From contig JACKDW010000002.1 of assembly GCA_020633295.1 (NCBI GenBank), forward strand, positions 868,001 through 932,000: DNA of 64,000 nucleotides, read 5' to 3'. The stretch is from Myxococcales bacterium. GTDB taxonomy: Bacteria; Myxococcota_A; Polyangia; Nannocystales; Nannocystaceae. The translations under genes and the position numbers were made by a program. The notes under the pieces were generated by a model. The model worked only from the letters and a program-made list of their open reading frames with translations, was not told where the DNA came from and did no database searches. Below, in pieces: positions 53,401 to 61,073 of the stretch (position 1 is the first letter of the stretch; every line of letters starts with the position of its first letter).

Positions 53401-53577
53401 GTGCGGGACGGGCGTGGACCCCTTGATGCGCCCGCGCAGCGTGCCGCCGTCAAACACGAGATCGGAGACGCGCCGGTTCTCGAACAACTCGGTGCCCGCG
53501 GCGTAGGCTTTCTTGCTGACGAGACGCGCGAGCGTCTCGGGCTCGAACATTGGGAGGAGCGCTTCAAGTTTCGACAC
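50434..53577 (-). CDS. SNF2-family helicase with SWIM zinc finger
   Basis: 1047 residues. N-terminal SWIM finger CTCPTFCDGWEKICHHAVAL (near residues 78-97), a long middle region with beta-rich segments, then the SNF2 ATPase from about 580: GILADDMGLGKTVQALALL (Walker A), ICPTSVLSVWRQEVRKW, LDEAQYIKNW (DEAQ box) and the helicase C part with LVFSQFVEMQ, LKAGGSGLTLTAADTVIHYD and DQATDRAHRIGQEKPV. It probably remodels or strips protein-DNA complexes, perhaps at stalled polymerase. Flanked by tandem arrays on both sides: nine 9-bp units upstream and four 12-bp units at its stop. Confidence 0.92.
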   Translation of the reverse strand: MSKLEALLPMFEPETLARLVSKKAYAAGTELFENRRVSDLVFDGGTLRGRIKGSTPVPHTATLRLKPSLGTTELVASCTCPTFCDGWEKICHHAVALALTMRQQYQQGDDITMTQNPWVAGLDEATGGRRYQIDIRRGRWHVHVFQGGASPTAGGRRRRSLGDTMSPADHHIERYIEQAVDETEDGVSILDDAALAGLLYFARYSSVSLKGTGKLTFQAEPLVLRVRAEPRAADAGVDLHAFLEQPSSDRVFEVDQGRVIVGSPTWFMVPETGEMFTIPETPPWVLEAIAKQPRIVMDSRVGPDQMDSLSDRLQTVGVPQHDLFALASDSREVSQIIANIEGDATRIKVRLAARYDNVTIEIKGADPETPRYAATIDDQTISFYRDLDAEGAARKTLKTQGVRWSSMDEAFVAEHDAAIEFMIVGIPLLPEAWEKRIPNLPKIRSKSPTPRISISGGNGSVLDIEATVQIDNEDGLISFRDLLRWLHDGRRWVTLADGSVAKLDAQILQPIAEAAGAIEFDKQGHAEITTLELGTLARLLTAVPTAEVAKEVKKLMSNMTGQRSARGPRKAKALNAKLRPYQRSGFAWLWQLHTNGMTGILADDMGLGKTVQALALLTKAKEDEGPTPSLIVCPTSVLSVWRQEVRKWAPSLSVLMWHGADRSENRRLLKKSDIVVTSYALLRRDIEELIKVRFRYAVLDEAQYIKNWTTSTAKSAKQLKAEHRIALTGTPVENHLVDLWAIFDFLAPGFLGKISEFQKSYVRPIEDGDRKQLEALRARVRPFIMRRRKEDVAKELPPKTEQTLFCRFGKTQLGLYNRILKAAKDEIMGKIDTVGLDKSQMTILAALTRLRQVCCHPQLLGLPQATTLPPSAKLEVFKELIADIIGGGHKVLVFSQFVEMQKLIGAALDELKIEYLWLHGGTKNREELVNQFQSPVGPPVFLISLKAGGSGLTLTAADTVIHYDPWWNPAVEDQATDRAHRIGQEKPVNVYRLVCEDTVEQKMVELGARKREIAESALGRDTTTGKKLTMEDIENLLSSPTVGFEVT

Positions 53578-54067
53578 TGATGAGTCCCGTGCTGACGAAG
53601 GAGGCGAGGGCGAGGAGCCGAGGGCGACGAGGGCGACGAGGGCGACGAGGGCGACGAGGGCGACGAGGGCGACGAGGGCGACGAGGGCGACGAGGGCGAC
53701 GAGGCGAGAGCTGGTGCGTGGCGCCCGTCGACGCGTAGGCCTGCCCGCGCGCGCCCCGAGGAGCGCGTGTGTTGACGGCTGGCGCCGAGAGAGTTCGGAA
53801 GATCGCTGCGAAGACGGCTACGGCGCGTCTCCAATCCGACGTTCGGGCGTTTCAGCGCAGGCGACACGGAGCGAAGCCCGCCCATGCCTGTGACTGAAAG
53901 CTTCCCGACGAGAAGTTCGGAACCTCGCGTTCACCGAGCAGCTGCCGGCGATCACGGGATCGCTCGGGATTTAACACGTGCGGTTGCCGGGGTCCACTTG
54001 AAATCCCGAGGACCGAGGGGTATTGCCGTGGGGCAATAGCGCGCCTACCGCCCGCGCCCCGAACCCG
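53578..54067. other. Intergenic region with 9-bp repeat array
   Basis: 490 nt between the start of the SNF2 gene (minus) and the methyltransferase gene (plus). It holds the GGGCGACGA array (53622-53702). The array would translate as repeated Arg-Ala-Thr on plus and is not a convincing gene. No promoter box stands out. Confidence 0.55.
53622..53702. repeat. 9-bp tandem repeat GGGCGACGA x9
   Basis: Nine exact units, with degenerate copies to the left from 53601. It lies about 45 bp upstream of the SNF2 start, so inside its leader or promoter. No spacers, so not CRISPR. Confidence 0.95.
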
Positions 54068-55276
54068 GTGAACCCCCCGCACGACATCCCCGTGGAAGGC
54101 TTTAACCCCGCGGATCCCGGGGTCTCGATGCTCGCCCGCGCGGTGGATCACCGGACGCCGGCGCTCCTCGTACATTGCGGACCCCTGCCCGGCGTCGGGC
54201 GGGGTGCCACGCGGCTGGTCCTCGATGTCCGGGAGCGGTCGGTCCACGGGGAGCGCTGCGTCGCCGCGCGCTTGCCCGCCACGCTGCGCTCGCGCGAGCC
54301 AGAATCGGGCGACGCGTCCGGAGAGATGGCCGAAGAGATGTCCGGAGAGATGGCCAGAGAGATGTCCGGAGAGATGGCCGGAGAGATGGCCGAAGACGTG
54401 TTGGGAGACGATCCGCTCGCCGAGCAGCGCTGGCCGCTCGCGCTCGTCTGGCCCCGGGCGCACCTCGGCAAGGACTTCAGCGAGCAGTGCCTCGCGGTGG
54501 CGGCGACGCACCTGAGCCCGGGCGGACGCCTGCTGTGCGCGGTCCGCAAGGCGCGGGGCGGGGCGTCTCTGAAGCGCGTGATGGAGGCGCTGCTGGGTAA
54601 CGTCCGCGTCATCGCCCGCGATCGCGGCTACCACCTGCACGCCTCGGAGCACGCCGGACAGCTCAACCTCGAGCTGGCGCGCGAGCTGATCGAGCGACGC
54701 TACGCGTGGCGCGACCCGCTGCTCGGCGACGTCGAGCTGCTCGGTGTACCAGGTGTGTTTTCTCGCAAGCACCTCGACGTCGGGACGGCGGCGCTGCTGC
54801 GTCACCTCGAGCACCAGGACGGCGCGCTCCCCCAAACACCCGCGCGCGTGCTCGACCTCGGCTGCGGGCTCGGTGCGCTGAGCCTGTGGGCTGCGCGCCG
54901 GTGGCCGTCGACGCGCGTGCTGGCGCTCGAGACCAACGTGCTCGCCGCGAGCTTGACCCGGGTCAACGCGGCGCGCGCGGGGGTCGAGGCGCGCGTCGCA
55001 GTGCTCAACCAGGACGCGCTCGAGGAGCCCGCGCTGGAGCGCTCGTTCGTGGGGGACTGCGAGCTCGCGCTGGTGAACCCGCCGACGCACGCCAACGCCG
55101 AGGTGTTCAGCGCGCTCGTCGCGACGCCGCGGCGGTACCTGCGACCGGGGTCGCCCGCGTGGTTCGTGGTCAACCGCGTCGGCGCGCTGCGCAAGGCGCT
55201 GGCCCGCAGCGAGGCGAGCATCGACGCCCACGTCGAGGCGCCAGGCTTTCACCTGGTGCGCGCGCGCTGGGGATAG
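54068..55276 (+). CDS. RsmC/RlmG-like class I methyltransferase
   Basis: 402 residues from a GTG at 54068; a TTG at 54023 and ATG at 54128 are alternatives. Two-domain layout of RsmC-type rRNA guanine-N2 methyltransferases: an N-terminal degenerate domain (FNPADPGVSMLARAV, LVWPRAHLGKDFSEQCLAVA) and a C-terminal SAM domain with VLDLGCGLGALSLWAAR, VLALETNVLAASLTRVNA and the catalytic NPPTHANAEVF. VFSRKHLDVGTAALLRHL links the two. The N-terminal domain contains six 12-bp repeats (54320-54391, coding GEMA/EEMS). Exact target is unknown. Confidence 0.85.
   Translation: MNPPHDIPVEGFNPADPGVSMLARAVDHRTPALLVHCGPLPGVGRGATRLVLDVRERSVHGERCVAARLPATLRSREPESGDASGEMAEEMSGEMAREMSGEMAGEMAEDVLGDDPLAEQRWPLALVWPRAHLGKDFSEQCLAVAATHLSPGGRLLCAVRKARGGASLKRVMEALLGNVRVIARDRGYHLHASEHAGQLNLELARELIERRYAWRDPLLGDVELLGVPGVFSRKHLDVGTAALLRHLEHQDGALPQTPARVLDLGCGLGALSLWAARRWPSTRVLALETNVLAASLTRVNAARAGVEARVAVLNQDALEEPALERSFVGDCELALVNPPTHANAEVFSALVATPRRYLRPGSPAWFVVNRVGALRKALARSEASIDAHVEAPGFHLVRARWG
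54320..54391. repeat. 12-bp tandem repeat GGAGAGATGGCC x6
   Basis: Six units with alternating GGCC/GTCC ends, in frame in the RsmC-like gene, coding for Gly-Glu-Met-Ala type tetrapeptides. Confidence 0.9.
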
Positions 55277-55309
55277 GGCCCTCGCGCGGGGTTCAACGCG
55301 ACCGAGACC

Positions 55310-55747
55310 TTAACGCAGGCCGCCGCCGAGCCGCCGCCCGCCGAGCCGCGCGCGGTGATAGTCGGTTCTCAGGACGCGGAGCACGAGCGCGAAGATCGCC
55401 CACAGGCCGAGACCGATGAGCGCGCCCGTCAAGGTCGGTCCGACGATGGTCACCTCGAGCTGCACTTCGCGCAGCTCGGCGGCCGCGCGCTGCCAGTTGA
55501 ACAGCACGAACACGAGCAGCGCCGTCAACAGCAGCGCGCGCGCGAAGGTCAAGGTCGAGAACCCGCCGCGCCGGGGACCGATGCTCCCGCGGTCGCTCTC
55601 GATGAAGCGCAGCAGCAGGCGCAGCCAGGCGCCGAGCGTCGGCAGCAGCAGGAAGCCGGCGAGCCCGCCGAGGCCCGCGATCACGTCCCGCAGGCGCTCG
55701 GCGGACATGGGCAGCGTCCCGGCGACTTCGACGAGCTCGAGGATCAC
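55310..55747 (-). CDS. Small membrane protein, function unknown
   Basis: 145 residues from a GTG at 55747 (MILELVEVAGTLP). Three hydrophobic segments: DVIAGLGGLAGFLLLPTLGA, FARALLLTALLVFVLFNW and TGALIGLGLWAIFALVLRVL. The loops are short and basic, and the tail is Gly/Arg-rich. No family is recognised. It is divergent from hemF, 43 nt away. Confidence 0.7.
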   Translation of the reverse strand: MILELVEVAGTLPMSAERLRDVIAGLGGLAGFLLLPTLGAWLRLLLRFIESDRGSIGPRRGGFSTLTFARALLLTALLVFVLFNWQRAAAELREVQLEVTIVGPTLTGALIGLGLWAIFALVLRVLRTDYHRARLGGRRLGGGLR

Positions 55748-55790
55748 GCGGGGAGTGTAGCGCCCGGGTGACCGTCGTACACTCCGCCGC

Positions 55791-56786
55791 ATGCAAGACC
55801 TCGTCTTCGCAAATTCGCTGACCTCCTTTCAGGCGCGCGCGGCCCAAGTGATGCGCGGGATCCAGGCTGCGGTGTGCAGCGGGCTCGAGACCCTCGAGGC
55901 GGAGCACGGGTCCTACAGCGGCTTCACCGACGACCCGTGGACCCGCGAGGAGGAGGGCGGAGGACTGGGCGGAGGATCGGGCGGAGGATCACGCGGCGGC
56001 GGGCTCGCGCGCGTGCTCGCCGACGGCGCGGTGATCGAGAAAGGCGGCGTCAACTCGTCGATCGTGTTCGGCGAGCTCTCGCAGGACTTCGCGGCGCGCC
56101 TGCCCGGCGACGGCACGCGGTTCTTCGCGACGGGCGTGTCGATCGAGCTGCACCCCAAAAACCCCCACGCGCCGACCGTGCACGCGAACTTCCGCTACGT
56201 CGAGCAGGGCGAGCAGCGGTGGTTCGGCGGCGGGGCCGACATGACGCCGTTTTATTTTTACGACGAGGACAAGGCGCACTTTCACCGCGTGTGGGAGGGC
56301 CTGTGTCGCGACCACGCGGTCGCGTCCGAGCTCGGCGGTCACGCGAAGTTCCGCGACTGGTGCGATCGTTACTTCTACCTGGCCCACCGCGGCGAGCGGC
56401 GGGGCGTCGGCGGGATCTTCTTCGACTACCTCCACGTCGACCCGACGCGCGAGGGCCACGACGAGCTGCTGCTCGCGTTCATCGAGGACGGCGGCCGCCG
56501 GTTCTCGCGGGCCTACGAGCCGATCCTGCGGCGGCGCGCGGACACGCCCTACACCCCGGAGCAGCGCCGCTGGCAGGAGGTCCGGCGCGGCCGCTACGTC
56601 GAGTTCAACCTGCTCTACGATCGCGGGACCGTGTTCGGCCTGCGCTCCGGAGGGCGCACCGAGTCGCTCCTGATGTCGCTGCCGCCGCGCGCCCAGTGGA
56701 GCTACCGCGCGGAGCCGCAGCCCGGGAGCCCCGAGGCGGCGCTGCTCGCCGAGCTGCGGCGCCCGCCGCCCGAGCTTCGAGCATGA
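55791..56786 (+). CDS. hemF: Oxygen-dependent coproporphyrinogen-III oxidase
   Basis: 331 residues, typical length. Conserved blocks: EKGGVNSSIVFGEL, FATGVSIELHPKNPHAPTVH, RYVEQGEQRWFGGGADMTPF, GVGGIFFDYLHV and RGRYVEFNLLYDRGTVFGL. It decarboxylates coproporphyrinogen III to protoporphyrinogen IX with oxygen in haem synthesis. A Gly-rich insert (GGGLGGGSGGGSRGGG, about residues 52-67) from near-repeat DNA is unusual. Followed by a 9-bp tandem array. Confidence 0.95.
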   Translation: MQDLVFANSLTSFQARAAQVMRGIQAAVCSGLETLEAEHGSYSGFTDDPWTREEEGGGLGGGSGGGSRGGGLARVLADGAVIEKGGVNSSIVFGELSQDFAARLPGDGTRFFATGVSIELHPKNPHAPTVHANFRYVEQGEQRWFGGGADMTPFYFYDEDKAHFHRVWEGLCRDHAVASELGGHAKFRDWCDRYFYLAHRGERRGVGGIFFDYLHVDPTREGHDELLLAFIEDGGRRFSRAYEPILRRRADTPYTPEQRRWQEVRRGRYVEFNLLYDRGTVFGLRSGGRTESLLMSLPPRAQWSYRAEPQPGSPEAALLAELRRPPPELRA

Positions 56787-56800
56787 TCCTTCGGAGAGCG

Positions 56801-56878
56801 CCGAGAGGTCCGAGAGGTCCGAGAGGTCCGAGAGGTCCGAGAGGTCCGAGAGGTCCGAGAGTCCGAAGGTCCGAAGGT
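56801..56878. repeat. 9-bp tandem repeat CCGAGAGGT x6, then decayed units
   Basis: Six perfect units (56801-56854), then 8-nt variants CCGAGAGT and CCGAAGGT. It fills the gap between the convergent hemF and beta-helix lipoprotein genes. Confidence 0.95.
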
Positions 56879-56906
56879 CGAAAAAGTCTGAACCGCCCGC
56901 GCGGTG

Positions 56907-59006
56907 CTACTGGAGCTCGTAGGCGCCGATGTCACAGCGCTCGCCGACGACGCGCGGCTGCCCGCGCTGATCGACCGTGAACACGCCGCCCAGCTCGTCG
57001 ACGCAGCCCAGCGGATCACCGCCGTCGAGCGCGGGGCTGTCGAGGCTGACCGCCATGGTCTTGGTCGGGCCGCCGTTGTCGGCGAGCTGCGCGAGCGCGG
57101 GCGCGGCGTCGACGAGATCGCTGTCCTGCATCGGCTCGATGACGCAGCCGTCGATCGCGCCGAAGAGGTTATAGCCGGCCGACTCCAGCCCCATGATCGG
57201 CTGCGTCATGCAGTTCGGGCTGCCGCCGTCGGCGGTGTTGTCGGCGAGGATGGTGTTGCGCAGCGTGATCGCGACGGGGTTGGCGGGATCGCCGATGGTC
57301 TCATAGGTCAGGCCGCCGGCGATCCCGAGGTCGTCGAGCTCTCCGCTCGCGGCGTTGCCCGCGATCGTCACGCCGCTGAGCTGGAGCTCGAGCTTGCCCG
57401 TCATCGTCGTGGCCTGCGCGTACACGCCACCGCCCAGCGCGCTGATGCCCACGTCCGTGAGCTGCGCGGTGTTGCCCGAGAAGGTGCTCTGACGCGCCGC
57501 GAGCCGGAGTATCGCCGCCCCGGCTGAGACCGCGACCGCGAGCCCGCCGCCGCGGGCGCGCTCGACATCGGCGCTCGCCCAGTTCCCGCTGACGGTGCAG
57601 GCGTCGAGCACGACGGTCCCGATCGAGGTGTCGTTGAGGGCGAGGATGTCGAGCCCGCCGCCCCGCGCCATGCCGACGCCGCTCTGGAGCGCGATGTTGT
57701 CGGCGAAGGTAGAGGCGCGGAGCTCGGCGACGACCGCCGAGGGATCCTCGCCGTCGCGCACGGTGAAGAAGAGCCCGCCGCCCCGCGCGACGGCCTGTAC
57801 TTCGGGCAAGGCGCCCTCCGTGCTCGCCGACACCTGGTTGTTGTGCAGCGACGCGTTGACGACGCTGAGCGCCGCGCCCTGCGACGCGACGCCGCCCCCC
57901 GCCGCGCGGATCGAGTCGGAGTAGCCCAGCGCGGAGACGCGGTTGTCGCGGACCGTCGCGCCGTCGACCAGCAGCGAGCTCGCGGCGCCGGCGATGTAGA
58001 GCCCGCCGCCGTAGCTCGTGGCGCCGCCGTCGAGGCTGTCGACCTCGACGACGTTGCCGCGCAGGACGCTGTCGTCGGAGATCGTGACCGTCGCGTTCTC
58101 GGCCCGCACGCCGCCGCCCGCGCCCGTGGCGAAGGGCGCGATGAGCTCGACGCGGTTGTCAGCGATCACCGTCGCGTCCGCGAGCGCGAGGTCGCCGCCC
58201 GAGACGTACACGCCGCCGCCGACCGCCGTGTTGCCGTCGGGTGACTGCTGATCCTCGGCGAGCGTGACGAGGTTGTCGATGACGACGCTCGACTGCAGCA
58301 GCAGCAGCTCGCCCGCGCTGTAGATCCCGCCGCCGCGCGTGGCCTCGTTGGCCTGGACGGAGCAGTCGATGAGGTCGAGCACGCCCTGGTTGTGCACGCC
58401 GCCGCCGTCGAAGCTCGCGCCCCCGGTGATGACCAGGCGACGCAGGGTCACGCTGCCGCTGAGGACGGTGACCGTGGTGCCCTGGCCGTCGCCGTCGAGC
58501 ACGACGTCGCCCTCGCAGTCGGCGCGCACGGTCAGGTCCCGCGAGATCGTCAGCGTCCCCTTGTGCACGCCCGGCATCAGGTAGACCTCAGCGCAGTCGG
58601 GGTCGTCGATCGCCTCCTGCGCGCTGCCGTGGGTGATGGGGACGACGCAGCCGCCGCTCGGCGGGGAGATCACGCACTCGCCGGTGCCCGTGGTCGTGGC
58701 GCAGTCGCCTGTCTCACAGCCGGTCGTCTCGCTTGTCTCATCGGGCAGGTCCGGGGTCGACGCCGCGGTGCTCGAGCTCGCGTCGCTGGCCGCGGCGGTC
58801 TCGCCCGTGACGTCCTGACCGTCGTAGCCGGGGTCGCGGAAGCAGCCCGTGAGCGCGAGCGCGAGCGCGAGCGCGAGCGCGGCGCGGCAGGACGCGCCAC
58901 GGTCTCGCGGGCCGCACGCGGGGCGCGTCGCCGCGGCGCCGTCTCGCCGACGAGGCGCTCCGGGCGAGGCGCCGCGCGGACCTTCGCCACAGGCTTCGAG
59001 CCTCAC
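56907..59006 (-). CDS. Beta-helix lipoprotein with choice-of-anchor-Q-like end
   Basis: 699 residues from a GTG at 59006; the n-region is long and Arg-rich, so the true start may be further in. Lipobox at ALALALALTGC, preceded by an Ala-Leu run. After a Ser/Thr-rich stalk with TTGCETGDC, residues about 115-640 show many turns of a right-handed parallel beta-helix (RRLVITGGASFDGGGVHNQG, ATRGGGIYSAGELLLLQSS, and later GGGVYVSGG and GGGLYIAGA), the form of pectate-lyase-like or adhesin surface proteins. The C-terminus SPALDGGDP ... GERCDIGAYELQ is the choice-of-anchor-Q pattern. Probably surface exposed; no catalytic residues can be named. A 16-bp motif (59047-59062) lies just upstream. Confidence 0.85.
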   Translation of the reverse strand: MRLEACGEGPRGASPGAPRRRDGAAATRPACGPRDRGASCRAALALALALALTGCFRDPGYDGQDVTGETAAASDASSSTAASTPDLPDETSETTGCETGDCATTTGTGECVISPPSGGCVVPITHGSAQEAIDDPDCAEVYLMPGVHKGTLTISRDLTVRADCEGDVVLDGDGQGTTVTVLSGSVTLRRLVITGGASFDGGGVHNQGVLDLIDCSVQANEATRGGGIYSAGELLLLQSSVVIDNLVTLAEDQQSPDGNTAVGGGVYVSGGDLALADATVIADNRVELIAPFATGAGGGVRAENATVTISDDSVLRGNVVEVDSLDGGATSYGGGLYIAGAASSLLVDGATVRDNRVSALGYSDSIRAAGGGVASQGAALSVVNASLHNNQVSASTEGALPEVQAVARGGGLFFTVRDGEDPSAVVAELRASTFADNIALQSGVGMARGGGLDILALNDTSIGTVVLDACTVSGNWASADVERARGGGLAVAVSAGAAILRLAARQSTFSGNTAQLTDVGISALGGGVYAQATTMTGKLELQLSGVTIAGNAASGELDDLGIAGGLTYETIGDPANPVAITLRNTILADNTADGGSPNCMTQPIMGLESAGYNLFGAIDGCVIEPMQDSDLVDAAPALAQLADNGGPTKTMAVSLDSPALDGGDPLGCVDELGGVFTVDQRGQPRVVGERCDIGAYELQ

Positions 59007-59046
59007 GCCACGAATGTAGCAGGGCGAGGGCCGCGAGCCGTGCATG

Positions 59047-59062
59047 AACATGTCTCTTTGTT
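59047..59062 (-). promoter_or_regulatory. 16-bp motif AACAAAGAGACATGTT
   Basis: On the minus strand, 41 nt before the beta-helix lipoprotein start. It matches 15 of 16 positions with a motif at 63833-63848 that precedes another exported-protein gene, so both may share a regulator or promoter type. Confidence 0.4.
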
Positions 59063-59174
59063 AACTTTATTCGGAAGCCGTGCCCACCTGCCCGCGGGTC
59101 GCGAGCGTCGCGCGCGCCCACGACATGACCGCGCGGACAGCTTGGAAGACCGCCGCGTCGGCGCCCGCGAGGCC

Positions 59175-59975
59175 TCAGCGCACGCTCGCGCGGGCGGTCG
59201 CGGCCGTGAGCGCCGGCAGGGCCTTGGGCGCCCAGGACCAATTTTTCTTGAACGCCGCGCGCTGGGTCGGCTCGAGCAGCCGGGCGATCGAGCGCCGCGT
59301 GAAGCCCTTGCGCCGGCCGTCGAGCGCGAGCGCGAAGCAGGCCTCCGGGAGCGAGAGGTTCACGGAGACGCTGCGCAGGTCGATCCCGCAACCACCGCCG
59401 CAGCACGCGTTCTCGAACATGTAGGTGCCGTTGGCGATCCACACGCCCATCCCGAGGGCGATCCCCGCGAGCTCGGCGGCGGCCTCCTGATCGATGTCGT
59501 CGAGCAGCGTCTTGTCGAAGTCGTCCGCGCGCGCGCGTTGCATCAGCCCCATACGGCCGAGCTCGCGCGCGACGCCGCCGCGCACCAAGGGCGCGGCCTT
59601 GAACACCTGCGGCAGCACGAGCATGATCAGCTCGTCGCGCCCGCGGGCGAAGGTGTGCAGCAGGTGACCGGCAGGGTCACCGACGGGCTCGAAGCCGGGC
59701 GGGACGGGCGGCTTGCCAGGCTCCATCTCGAGCAGCGTGAATTCGAGCTCGTCCTGCCCGATGTGCTCCTGGGTGGCACAGATGAAGTCGAACAGCGAGT
59801 CGAGATCTTTTGGCTCTTCGTGGGGCGCGGGCTCGACCACGCGCCGAGGGGTCTGCGCGAGCGAGCCGAGCGCCGCGATCACGTCGCGCAGGGCCGTGGC
59901 GATCCAGTCGCGCGAGGTCTCTTCCGGGACAAACTGGGGAGCGGCCGCGGCCGCCTCGGAGCCAAAGCTGAACAT
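59175..59975 (-). CDS. Uncharacterised protein with CC-GGGC cluster
   Basis: 266 residues, no signal peptide or membrane helix. Starts MFSFGSEAAAAAPQFVPEE. Features: DWIATALRDVIAALGSLAQ, a long acidic-aromatic middle (CATQEHIGQDELEFTLLEME), an Ala/Leu-rich helical part and, near residue 193, FENACCGGGCGIDL, a Cys cluster that might bind metal. The end is basic (FTRRSIARLLEPTQRAAFKK). I do not recognise the family. Confidence 0.65.
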   Translation of the reverse strand: MFSFGSEAAAAAPQFVPEETSRDWIATALRDVIAALGSLAQTPRRVVEPAPHEEPKDLDSLFDFICATQEHIGQDELEFTLLEMEPGKPPVPPGFEPVGDPAGHLLHTFARGRDELIMLVLPQVFKAAPLVRGGVARELGRMGLMQRARADDFDKTLLDDIDQEAAAELAGIALGMGVWIANGTYMFENACCGGGCGIDLRSVSVNLSLPEACFALALDGRRKGFTRRSIARLLEPTQRAAFKKNWSWAPKALPALTAATARASVR

Positions 59976-60305
59976 GTCGGGATGATAGCAGAGGCGCGCG
60001 CGCGCCCTGTCGAGCGGGGACGACGAGGGTCACACACGCGGCCACATGCCCGGACGGTCATCTTCACGCGCGCGCGCCCCAGAGCGCGCGTGGTGCCGGT
60101 CGCCCGGCCCAATCAGTCCAGGCGGACAAGGCGCAATTGGGCGTGAGGGAAAAACAGATCACAATAGAAGCGCGGCCGTTGATTGGTTTGTGTGACGCGA
60201 GCGCTCGCTCGCGTGGCCGCGTCGACATCACGCTCGTCGCCGCTCTCGGCGCGCCTCTGTTATCCCGCGTCGCCTCGGTGACGCCGCCTCCGCCCTGTCG
60301 CTCGC
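59976..60305. other. Intergenic region, 330 nt
   Basis: Holds a promoter-like pair at 60137-60165. The left part is CG-rich with no gene. Confidence 0.5.
60137..60165 (+). promoter_or_regulatory. Promoter-like sequence before the metalloprotease gene
   Basis: TTGGGC (60137-60142), a 17-nt spacer and CACAAT (60160-60165), followed by A-rich sequence; moderate match to the sigma-70 consensus. Confidence 0.35.
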
Positions 60306-61034
60306 GTGAAAGCCCGCCGCACCGTGTCCAGCCGCCTGCGCGCCTCGCTGCGCGCGTGCATGTTCACGTGCCTCGCGGCGACGGTCTGGCTCGCCGCGGC
60401 CGAGCCCGCGCGCGCGGGCGGGCGCCACAAGGTCCCGGACCTCCGCAGCGCGCCGAGCACCACGCGCGGGCCGACGCAGGGCGTGATGCTCGTGCCGCTG
60501 ACGATCCACGTCGCGAGCAACCTCGAGACCCGCGCGCAGACGCTCCATCGCGTGCGCGTCGCGGTCGCGCGCGCGAACCGAGCGCTCGAGCCCTACGGCT
60601 TCCGCGTCGTCGTGCACAAGGTCTGGATCATGCCGGGCGGCTACGACACGGTGACGCGCCGTCGCGATCACCGTCGGCTCGCCGAGTACGCGAGCATCGA
60701 CGGCACCGTGCACGTGTTCATGGTCGACCGCCTCGAGCTGGGCAGCCGGCTGTCGGGCGACCGCGGCGTCCGCGGGATGCACTGGCGCTATCGCGGCCTC
60801 CGCAAGCGCTTCGCGAACCGGCAGTACGTCGTCGTCAACGGCGACGCGCCCGCGACCACGCTGGTCCACGAGCTCGGGCACCTCTTCGGCCTCGAGCACG
60901 CCTACGCGCACAGCAACTTGATGTGCTCCTGTCGCCGCGGTCCTCGCCAGGTGTTCACGCTGGGCCAGGGGATGATCATGCGACGCGAGGCCCGGAAGTT
61001 CTTCCGCGCCAACCTGCGCAGCGGGACGCGCTGA
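60306..61034 (+). CDS. Exported zinc metalloprotease (HExxHxxGxxH)
   Basis: 242 residues from a GTG at 60306. Signal peptide with hydrophobic CMFTCLAATVWLAAAEPARA. The catalytic metzincin-type site is TLVHELGHLFGLEHAYAH (near residues 185-202), giving three His ligands and the catalytic Glu, and NLMCS downstream resembles a Met-turn. The region before it (VHVFMVDRLELG) suits a short metalloprotease. The prosequence, if any, is brief. Possibly involved in predation or envelope turnover; target unknown. Confidence 0.85.
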   Translation: MKARRTVSSRLRASLRACMFTCLAATVWLAAAEPARAGGRHKVPDLRSAPSTTRGPTQGVMLVPLTIHVASNLETRAQTLHRVRVAVARANRALEPYGFRVVVHKVWIMPGGYDTVTRRRDHRRLAEYASIDGTVHVFMVDRLELGSRLSGDRGVRGMHWRYRGLRKRFANRQYVVVNGDAPATTLVHELGHLFGLEHAYAHSNLMCSCRRGPRQVFTLGQGMIMRREARKFFRANLRSGTR

Positions 61035-61073
61035 CGGGTGACTTGCGCCCGCGCATGAGGCACGCTCGCGGGC

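Noticed and set aside
50266..53580. 1104-codon open frame on the plus strand
   Set aside because: It is antisense to the SNF2 gene, which has every helicase motif. High GC keeps the opposite frame open; the translation is Arg/Asp/Leu/Val-biased with no domain.
53601..53702. CRISPR-like array
   Set aside because: Units of 9 bp follow directly with no spacers, and no cas genes are present. The same holds for 7645-7796 and 56801-56878.
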